Shown here one piece after another: positions 1-5,579 of a stretch of DNA of 7,094 bases (positions are counted from its first letter, which is position 1; the number at the start of each line of letters is the position of its first letter). Position numbers and translations under genes: made by a program. The notes beneath the pieces are model-generated. The model was not told where the DNA came from. It ran no database searches and worked only from the letters and a program-made list of their open reading frames with translations. The DNA is from Coriobacteriales bacterium. Its GTDB lineage: Bacteria; Actinomycetota; Coriobacteriia; Coriobacteriales; UBA8131. The stretch covers positions 1-7,094 of the forward strand of contig JAIRQI010000123.1 of assembly GCA_031256575.1 (NCBI GenBank), given 5' to 3'.

Positions 1-1787
1 CCAACCTCGACACTGCCGTACTCGAAACGCAGGGCGGTGATGTACTCATCGGCAGCCAGACCTAAGTCAACGACTTTCAGATTGCTACTGCTGGTCGTCG
101 GAATATTCGCTTGCCAGAGTTGCCAACCCAGTGACGGCCAGACCTGGGTGCGGTTAGGATTGTTAGGATTATCCGGATTACTGCCTAAAGCAGTGACATC
201 AGAATAGGATTTACTGCCATCGGTGTAGTTAGTCTGGTACCAGAGGTTGAATAAGCCGTCACTGTCTCCCCAGGCTACCGGGGTGAATACCTCTATGACC
301 CGCACTTGTTGCGAGGCGACGTTCTCTAATGGGTCGACAACGGTGAACTCATCTGCCCGGACATTGCTGGTGGAGCGAAAATACAGGTTGTAGTGGTAAA
401 TCTCTTTATCGATATTGTTGATACTGAGGTAGTCATCGGTGTCAGTCGCGAAAGCTGCAGATGTGACATTTACTGTGTCTTTGTAGACCTCCACCCCAAT
501 CTCGATTTTATCGTCCTCGAAATACTGCATGATCGGCTGTTGGTGATCACGATCGATCAACTGAAAATGCGCAGTACCGCCAGACTCCCGATAGCTTTTG
601 TAAAGTGGATTAGGACGGCTTTCAATGACTTGGTAATATCCGAAACCCAGATGGCTGAAAGAGACCCTTCCGTACTGGTCAGTACACAGTTTACCTATCG
701 CTTGCCAGGCCGGATCGTCAGCGCTGATAGTTGAGATGTCAGTGGTGACCCAGCCGTCGACTAAAGTGACTGGATACTTCAACAATGTAAACTCGGTATC
801 GCTGAGCGGTTCATGGCTGTCGATATCGACCTTCAAAACATCGACACTGTAGCTTTTGGGGATAGCAATGTAAAACCCCATGGACTGGCCTTCTTCGGTA
901 TAGGCATAGTCCGGATCGTAGTAAAACTTGCTCATCCCCCAGTACAGGTAGTAAGGGGAGTCACCGATAAAAATCTCTCTAACATAACTCATGGTGATGA
1001 AGCGAACATTATCGCCGCCCGGACAGGGTGGAGCCAGACCAGGCTGCATGCAATGGATGGTGCTGTTAGCAGCGAATTCCGCCTCTTCTGCAACGCGGCC
1101 TGTCACTCCATAGAGCCAGTCGTTGCCATCGTAGCCTTGACTGATGGAAACTGAGTTGTAGGCAGCTGTGAAGCCATATTCTGCGATATGCCCCCATTGC
1201 TCTCCTTTGAACCCGTATTGCGAGGGATTGTTCGGTGCATAGGCATAGCTGGGTGGAAACAGTTCGACCCGAGCTTCGATATACGGTGCCGCTGGCCCCG
1301 ACATGCTCCTGGACCTGATACCGGAGGCTGTCGGTAATTGCGGAGATGTCAGGTAGAAGAACTCCAATTGCTCTGCATCAGATTCAACACCCGGCTCAAC
1401 CTCAACACCATCTGGGGATAAAAGCGCAGAATCTGAGTCGCTAGTCTCTGCCAAAGAGTCGACGACATCAGTCTGGCTGGTAGACGACTCGTCATCATAT
1501 GTGAGCTCTCGTTCGGGCTCAGCAGAACCCGAACTGTCAAGGTCGGACGCAGGCTCGTCTGGTTGGGCATCGTTAGTAGCTGCAGATTCGGGCGAGCTCA
1601 CAGTATCTGCTGCAGCATCAGCCCCAGCCTCAATACCTTGTTCCGAATCAAAATCGGAGTCGGTGCTGGCAAATAGTGGACTAGATACCAAGGTGAAGCT
1701 AATCAGCAAAGCCAATAGAGCAGTTAGCCAATGAGCCGGTTGAAGCTTGGAGGCCAAGCGTTGACGATAAATCCTGAAAGTCATCAT
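1..1787 (-). CDS. Large secreted surface protein with SpaA/CnaB-like domain, C-terminus cut by window edge
   Basis: The minus-strand frame is open from the ATG at 1785-1787 to base 1, giving 595 residues without a stop, so the C-terminus lies outside. A signal peptide is clear: basic residues at 5-14, a hydrophobic core at about 21-36, and a likely cleavage after LFA at residue 40. Residues 41-145 are an acidic Ser/Asp/Glu stalk. A Trp/Tyr-rich globular region follows at about 146-315, with C246 and C255 nine residues apart. Residues 317-430 look like a SpaA/CnaB prealbumin-like domain: it opens with VLKVDIDS (K319) and has GYYQVIES (E389) near its end, the usual Lys and Glu positions for an intramolecular isopeptide. 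A further beta-rich region (VEVYKDT at 432-438, then YFRSTSN and NLWYQTN) runs to the edge. The role is probably adhesion or surface scaffolding, and a sortase motif would be expected beyond the window. TAGAGAG at 1791-1797 is a modest ribosome binding site; the second ATG (1782-1784) is an equally good start. The gene follows the 531-residue membrane protein by 18 bases, probably in one transcript. Confidence 0.88.
   Translation of the reverse strand, partial: MMTFRIYRQRLASKLQPAHWLTALLALLISFTLVSSPLFASTDSDFDSEQGIEAGADAAADTVSSPESAATNDAQPDEPASDLDSSGSAEPERELTYDDESSTSQTDVVDSLAETSDSDSALLSPDGVEVEPGVESDAEQLEFFYLTSPQLPTASGIRSRSMSGPAAPYIEARVELFPPSYAYAPNNPSQYGFKGEQWGHIAEYGFTAAYNSVSISQGYDGNDWLYGVTGRVAEEAEFAANSTIHCMQPGLAPPCPGGDNVRFITMSYVREIFIGDSPYYLYWGMSKFYYDPDYAYTEEGQSMGFYIAIPKSYSVDVLKVDIDSHEPLSDTEFTLLKYPVTLVDGWVTTDISTISADDPAWQAIGKLCTDQYGRVSFSHLGFGYYQVIESRPNPLYKSYRESGGTAHFQLIDRDHQQPIMQYFEDDKIEIGVEVYKDTVNVTSAAFATDTDDYLSINNIDKEIYHYNLYFRSTSNVRADEFTVVDPLENVASQQVRVIEVFTPVAWGDSDGLFNLWYQTNYTDGSKSYSDVTALGSNPDNPNNPNRTQVWPSLGWQLWQANIPTTSSSNLKVVDLGLAADEYITALRFEYGSVEV
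154..180 (-). repeat. Three tandem 9-base units encoding Asn-Pro-x tripeptides
   Basis: On the plus strand the units read TTAGGATTG, TTAGGATTA and TCCGGATTA. On the coding strand they give NPD-NPN-NPN at residues 537-545 of the surface protein. The tract is short and in frame, so copy changes would not shift the frame. It is probably a turn-rich loop rather than a functional DNA element. Confidence 0.6.
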
Positions 1788-1805
1788 AATCTCTCTAACC
1801 TTTCG

Positions 1806-3401
1806 CTAGATGGTCTCAGCATGGAGGGTCAGATTGGTCTCGAAACCAATCGGCTCTTCCAGTTCAAGTAGTTCCGACTCATTGAAGCCCAGCTCAGTCA
1901 GGCTGACAGCATCGCCGGAGTCCGCCCAGAGTAGTTTGCTGATTTCGATTATCGGTTCTGGCGAAGCTGAGTAAATCAGCCGCCCGGCCTGCTGAATCTC
2001 TATCGACTGGGCTTGGCGATAACGCCTGCCACGCAACAATAAGCGGCAATCTAAGCTCAAAGAACTGAGATCGAAATCTTCTGGTAGCTCAAATATCATC
2101 AGGTCTAACTGGCGACGCAAGCGGCGGGCCAGCAGTGTCTCCCGGCTTGAGTCAGCGGCCTCACGGACTAGACGGGCATCAGGTCTCAGCCAGTAGTAGA
2201 TAAAGGGGATAAGTACGATCAAAGCCAAGACGACAGCTCCTGCAAAAAGCAAAGGTAAGCTGAGAGTGGGAGCTGGAGCCGGAGCCTCTGGGCTGGCGAT
2301 GATGGCTTCTGGCGGTGCAGCTGGTACCTGCGGTTCTGATACCACTGACACAACTGGTGGTGTTACGTTGGGTACCAAGACATAACTTGCGGTCACACTG
2401 ACCAACTGCACTTCAGCTGGTACAGTGCCAGCGTAGTAGGCGGTTGCCTGGTAATGGTCGAGTACCAGTCGATCCTGATAGCCACGAAAAACCAATATGG
2501 CAATATAAGTCTGTGGCCGTCCATCGTCAGCATAAGTATCAACAGCAGTAGAGACACTGAGACGCTCCAGTTCACTTTGGCAGGTCGCACCCAGATACTC
2601 ATCACTACTAACTGTAAAGACATAGCTGGTTGGCAGGTCGCGGATATCGGCACTGGGTAGGTTGTCGATCAGCAGCTGACACTCGACGGGTTCGCGGATA
2701 CTCAGATAGACTGGCTCGGTTTTGACATCGACCAAAGCAATGCTTCCCGTAAAGCCATTCTCTTGAACCCTCATTGTTGAAGGAAAAGCTTGGTTTATCG
2801 AATCCGGGCCTGCTTCAACTTGTGCGACAGTCAGCTCACCTTGCATCGTCGCATTGTAGTAGCGCTGATGTATGGCTCCCTCTGCTGGTTGAGGTGTGCT
2901 GATCTGGTCTAGACGGTACTGTTGGCCTGACTCACTAAGCAGTAGCTCTTCTTGAACAGGCATTCCTCGATTAGCATCATAAGTTATAGTTTTGTAGATG
3001 GTTGGAGCAGCGGGTTCAAACTTCTGAGGTTCTGCTTGACCAGTATTGCTTCCTTGTCCAGTGGCAACGCTTTGCTCAGAGGATGCCGTCTGCTCAGTAG
3101 CTGCTGCTTGCCCAGAAGCGGTTTTCTGCTCTGAAGACGTTTCCTGCCCTCCGGAAGGAGTGATAGGAACACTGCCTTGATCTGGCATGACCAGATTAAT
3201 TGATTGATTGCTTAATCGAGTTGCCGGAACTGCTGCTTCAGCCGTGCCCGGCCATGCCACCAGCACGGCGAGGACAAACATCGCTAGCAACGTAATATAA
3301 CCTCTGAGCAGCATTGATCGGCTGTCTCGGACTCGGCTGCCGTTGCTGTTTTCCCCGGTTTTTTGTTTCTGCTCGACACTCCTGCTTTCTTGGGTCTTCA
3401 T
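1806..3401 (-). CDS. Type I membrane protein with repeat stalk, ectodomain and cytoplasmic tail (unknown function)
   Basis: This 531-residue protein is of no family I can name. A long charged n-region (1-33) leads to a hydrophobic core (34-50) and a likely signal peptidase site after AEA (residue 56). Residues 87-122 are six hexapeptides each ending in Gln. The ectodomain (about 135-345) is beta-rich and carries two cysteines, C241 and C274, that could pair. A Pro/Ala-rich linker (346-378) precedes one membrane helix (about 382-405, ending IYYWLRP). The next 125 residues should be cytoplasmic: they begin Arg-rich (RRLRRQ, RGRRYRQ) and end acidic. There is no sortase motif, so the helix is the anchor. 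The ATG at 3399-3401 has a good AGGAGA five bases upstream. An internal ATG at residue 30 would give a more ordinary signal peptide but lacks a ribosome binding site. As first gene ahead of the secreted CnaB-type protein, it could be that protein's membrane partner, assembly factor or signalling receptor; this is inference from position and topology only. Confidence 0.87.
   Translation of the reverse strand: MKTQESRSVEQKQKTGENSNGSRVRDSRSMLLRGYITLLAMFVLAVLVAWPGTAEAAVPATRLSNQSINLVMPDQGSVPITPSGGQETSSEQKTASGQAAATEQTASSEQSVATGQGSNTGQAEPQKFEPAAPTIYKTITYDANRGMPVQEELLLSESGQQYRLDQISTPQPAEGAIHQRYYNATMQGELTVAQVEAGPDSINQAFPSTMRVQENGFTGSIALVDVKTEPVYLSIREPVECQLLIDNLPSADIRDLPTSYVFTVSSDEYLGATCQSELERLSVSTAVDTYADDGRPQTYIAILVFRGYQDRLVLDHYQATAYYAGTVPAEVQLVSVTASYVLVPNVTPPVVSVVSEPQVPAAPPEAIIASPEAPAPAPTLSLPLLFAGAVVLALIVLIPFIYYWLRPDARLVREAADSSRETLLARRLRRQLDLMIFELPEDFDLSSLSLDCRLLLRGRRYRQAQSIEIQQAGRLIYSASPEPIIEISKLLWADSGDAVSLTELGFNESELLELEEPIGFETNLTLHAETI
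3036..3143 (-). repeat. Six in-frame 18-base units encoding hexapeptide repeats
   Basis: Residues 87-122 of the membrane protein split into ETSSEQ, KTASGQ, AAATEQ, TASSEQ, SVATGQ and GSNTGQ. Gln recurs every sixth residue from Q86 to Q122, and each unit ends in EQ or GQ. The Ser/Thr/Ala/Gln content and position just after the signal peptide suggest an extended, possibly glycosylated stalk. The units are degenerate in DNA, so the array is not a recent expansion. Confidence 0.75.
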
Positions 3402-3436
3402 GGGTTCTCCTGGCTTTAGTCGTTACCTAAGAACCC
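3402..3436 (-). promoter_or_regulatory. Leader inverted repeat overlapping the ribosome binding site of the membrane-protein gene
   Basis: In the minus-strand transcript GGGTTCT (3430-3436) is perfectly complementary to AGAACCC (3402-3408), which ends directly at the ATG. The AGGAGA ribosome binding site is 3406-3411, so the 3' arm covers half of it. Between the arms TTAG and CTAA can pair as a small inner stem. The fold could limit ribosome access and give translational control. Stem length is only 7 base pairs with a 21-base loop, so the effect may be slight or none. Confidence 0.4.
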
Positions 3437-3534
3437 CCTTGCGACCCTTTGCAAAGAGTAATTGTCATGCTATCATACTTTATACATATCTTGTCATCAG
3501 GATATGAAACTTTTTGGAGAGTTAGAGCGCTAGA
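3437..3534. promoter_or_regulatory. Divergent promoter region with candidate operator repeats
   Basis: This AT-rich gap separates two divergent genes and must hold both promoters. Rightward, TTTGCA (3448-3453), a 17-base spacer and TATCAT (3471-3476) make a fair sigma-70-type match. TTGTCA (3462-3467) with TATCTT (3487-3492) is a weaker alternative at 19 bases. Leftward, TATGAT (3472-3477, minus strand) is a good -10 with only a poor -35 near 3494-3499. If both are right the two -10 boxes overlap, so the polymerases would exclude each other. A perfect 10-base palindrome CTTTGCAAAG lies at 3447-3456, and TTGTCAT occurs twice in the same orientation at 3462-3468 and 3491-3497. These are possible regulator sites, but no named factor can be assigned. 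Confidence 0.45.
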
Positions 3535-4755
3535 GTGATCAAGTTGACTGATTGGACAGTCATGATCAAACGCGGACGGCACAACGACGTTCTACTCTTC
3601 GAGATCACCGACCAAGACCTGCTCGAGACCGGTGCCTTTTCATCAAGCTACAACAGTGGCAATATCCTACTATTCACCAACCAGCAGAGCATCTGCATCG
3701 GCCAAGAGCTGGCTCGAGCTGATGATTTAGCCTGTGCGCTGGAGTTTTTAGGTGACGGTCAGCTCTTTGTGGAGGCAGGGTTTGGCTCAGAGAACCTGCC
3801 TGCCACACCACCTACCGCACCACCTGCTACCCCACCAACTACTGCAGAGAACAATCCACTGCTTGATTCCAGCCTAATTGCGAGCATTAACTCATTATCG
3901 TTCCAGCCGACAACATGCCAAACAGCAGTCTCTTGCCTACCGCCAGAAAACAGTGTCTCTGAACCGGCTTCTCCCCCACCAGCAGCTCTGGTTGACCAAC
4001 AAATCAACGAACTGAACCACCGCATTGAGCAACGCGATGGTTTGCTCCACGATTTGTCCGAACAGTTACAACAGCAAAAAGAAGAAAACGAGCTGCTTAA
4101 TCTGATGCTGGAACATACCCAGTCCCAGCTGATGCAAGACGCAGCCAGTCGTGACGAGCTGATGGACGACCTGCAGCAGGCATCGTCTAACACCTATGTC
4201 ATCGAGAATAACCTGGAACGGATTATGGAGGAGAAGTTCTTGCTGGAGCAGGAACTTGCGGAGAAAATCACCCAGCTGATGGAAAGCAGCATGGCCAACG
4301 ACGATTTACGTCGGCGTTTGGATAATCAGCCAGATAGCAATACGAATGAAACGGCTGCTGTTGCGAATGATGCCAACGAGGTGGCTGCCGATGAAAAGGC
4401 TGTAGGTGGGTCAGCGGCAGTAGCTGTTGCAAACAATCAACAAGATAGTGCAGCAGCCACTTTTCTAACTGATAACCTGCAAGTAGCCCAACCACCGGAA
4501 GCTAACCAGGTCTTGACGATGTCTGGTGGCAAGCAGATACATATCTACCACGAATTCCCGGTTGCCAAGCGGCAGCCGCTGGCTCAAATACGCTCTTTCA
4601 GCCGGGGTCTGTTACAGACCGCGACAATTCTGCTGTTGTTTGCCATATTGACCTTGGCTGGCAGTGTATTAGCGACCAGCTGGACCAATAGCATCAGCTA
4701 CGGTCAAGCCCTGGACTTAATCTTTCGGAATGTCTTTCACGTCTTCTCAGGTTGA
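3535..4755 (+). CDS. Tail-anchored cytoplasmic coiled-coil protein (unknown function)
   Basis: This 406-residue protein is not one I recognise. Residues 1-84 look like a small alpha/beta domain (TDWTVMIKRGRHNDVLLFEI, then GNILLFTNQ). A Pro/Thr/Ala linker follows (89-103). Residues about 153-265 are a long Glu/Gln/Leu-rich coiled coil, with heptad-like leucines and runs such as LLHDLSEQLQQQKEENELL. An Ala/Asn/Val-rich low-complexity stretch (270-325) comes next. Near the C-terminus a basic segment (KRQ, R, SR at 345-357) precedes one hydrophobic helix (about 359-381) and a 24-residue tail. No signal peptide is present, so most of the protein should be cytoplasmic with the helix as a tail anchor. 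The GTG at 3535 is the first possible start, because an in-frame TAG sits at 3523-3525. AGAG at 3524-3527 is a weak ribosome binding site and GGAGAG at 3516-3521 is stronger but 13 bases away. Architecture suits a scaffold or cell-division-type factor. Divergence from the surface genes hints at shared control. Confidence 0.85.
   Translation: MIKLTDWTVMIKRGRHNDVLLFEITDQDLLETGAFSSSYNSGNILLFTNQQSICIGQELARADDLACALEFLGDGQLFVEAGFGSENLPATPPTAPPATPPTTAENNPLLDSSLIASINSLSFQPTTCQTAVSCLPPENSVSEPASPPPAALVDQQINELNHRIEQRDGLLHDLSEQLQQQKEENELLNLMLEHTQSQLMQDAASRDELMDDLQQASSNTYVIENNLERIMEEKFLLEQELAEKITQLMESSMANDDLRRRLDNQPDSNTNETAAVANDANEVAADEKAVGGSAAVAVANNQQDSAAATFLTDNLQVAQPPEANQVLTMSGGKQIHIYHEFPVAKRQPLAQIRSFSRGLLQTATILLLFAILTLAGSVLATSWTNSISYGQALDLIFRNVFHVFSG
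3799..3843 (+). repeat. Pro/Thr/Ala-rich low-complexity linker
   Basis: Residues 89-103 of the coiled-coil protein are built from PATPP, TAPP and ATPP units encoded by recurring CCACC words. It separates the N-terminal domain from the region leading to the coiled coil. It is probably a flexible spacer. Confidence 0.6.
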
Positions 4756-4778
4756 AGCGAGCTTGCTGAAGCCGTGTC

Positions 4779-5573
4779 CTAGCCTCCGAAGACCAATCGA
4801 TTCAGTATCAGCAGGCAGCCGGAGAAGACCAGCACGCATCCGTAAGCGATGCGTAAGGCTTTCTCCTTAACGCGGGCAATCAGCCAGACTCCGAACATCG
4901 CCCCGGGAATGGTCCCGATAATCAAAGCTAAGCCGTAGGCGTAGTAGATATGTTCAAACAGGGCATGGCTGATGATGCCTGGTATGGAGATAATCGCTAT
5001 CGCTAAGAGCGAGATGGCGCTCATCTCCTTCATCGTCTTGCCCAGCATGGCAATGCCAAAGGGTACGATGATGAACCCGCCACCGACCCCCACCACGCCA
5101 GCAATAAAGCCCGCTAGAGCCCCGATTGCGGCTGAGGCTAAGAGGGTGCTGGTCGGGTTCTTGAAGCGTAGCTCGGAGGTGCGCCCACTTTCATCGATAG
5201 GCTTTTTGAAGGCTTCCCGAAATACCCGAAAAGCACAGAAGCTGATAACAGAAATGGCTGCAACAAGGATTATCAAATCGTCCAAATATCCCGAGAGAAT
5301 TGCTGAGCAGGCTGAAGTCACTGCTCCAGGAATCCCGAAAGCCAAGGCTGTGGGTACATCTACGGTCCGCTGGCGCAGGTGGCGATAAGAACCGGATATC
5401 GAGGTCGGAGCAATGGTCATCAGCGAGGTCGCTGAGGCATTAAGCATCGGCAGCTGAAAGACCAGGTTCAAGAGGGGTACTATCATGGCACCGCCACCGA
5501 TGCCGAACATGCCGGACAAAGTACCGACAATCAAGCCGAACAAGGTAACCAGCAGATAGACCAGATAATCCAT
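4779..5573 (-). CDS. TauE/SafE family membrane transporter (anion or sulfite exporter type)
   Basis: At 264 residues this is a normal length for the TauE/SafE family, whose members move small anions such as sulfite, sulfoacetate or other organosulfur compounds across the cytoplasmic membrane. The sequence is hydrophobic almost throughout, with about eight membrane segments in two halves joined by a polar loop (about 118-140). Each half carries the family's glycine-rich signature: GMFGIGGGAMIVP at 21-33 and GVVGVGGGFIIVP at 159-171. The second half also has PGIISHALFEH at 198-208. The substrate cannot be told from sequence, and the family is often wrongly called a plain permease. The start ATG (5571-5573) lies 6 bases after the stop of the glycosyltransferase gene. 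No Shine-Dalgarno sequence precedes it, so translation probably couples to the upstream gene. The 3' end converges on the coiled-coil gene with 23 bases between stops. No substrate link to the glycosyltransferase is evident. Confidence 0.9.
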   Translation of the reverse strand: MDYLVYLLVTLFGLIVGTLSGMFGIGGGAMIVPLLNLVFQLPMLNASATSLMTIAPTSISGSYRHLRQRTVDVPTALAFGIPGAVTSACSAILSGYLDDLIILVAAISVISFCAFRVFREAFKKPIDESGRTSELRFKNPTSTLLASAAIGALAGFIAGVVGVGGGFIIVPFGIAMLGKTMKEMSAISLLAIAIISIPGIISHALFEHIYYAYGLALIIGTIPGAMFGVWLIARVKEKALRIAYGCVLVFSGCLLILNRLVFGG

Positions 5574-5579
5574 GAGGTT

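Noticed and set aside
972..983. AATCTCTCTAAC repeated exactly at 1788-1799, the ribosome binding site of the secreted-protein gene
   Set aside because: The inner copy lies in mid-gene with no start codon after it and encodes ordinary residues, so a chance 12-base match is likelier than an internal start.
393..1154. Two plus-strand open frames of 113 codons each opposite the secreted protein
   Set aside because: They lie wholly antisense to a continuous 595-codon frame with signal peptide and domain structure, and their translations show no motif.
3759..4193. 144-codon minus-strand frame rich in Ser, Cys and Trp
   Set aside because: It is the antisense of the linker and coiled coil; its composition is what reversed Gln/Glu/Leu codons give.
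4756..4778. Possible terminator between the convergent genes (AGCGAGCTTGCT near-palindrome overlapping this gap)
   Set aside because: The self-complementary core is short, leaves almost no loop and has no T-run on either side.
4972..5388. 138-codon plus-strand frame with many Met and Pro residues
   Set aside because: It is antisense to the TauE/SafE-type gene, whose two glycine signatures make the minus strand certain.
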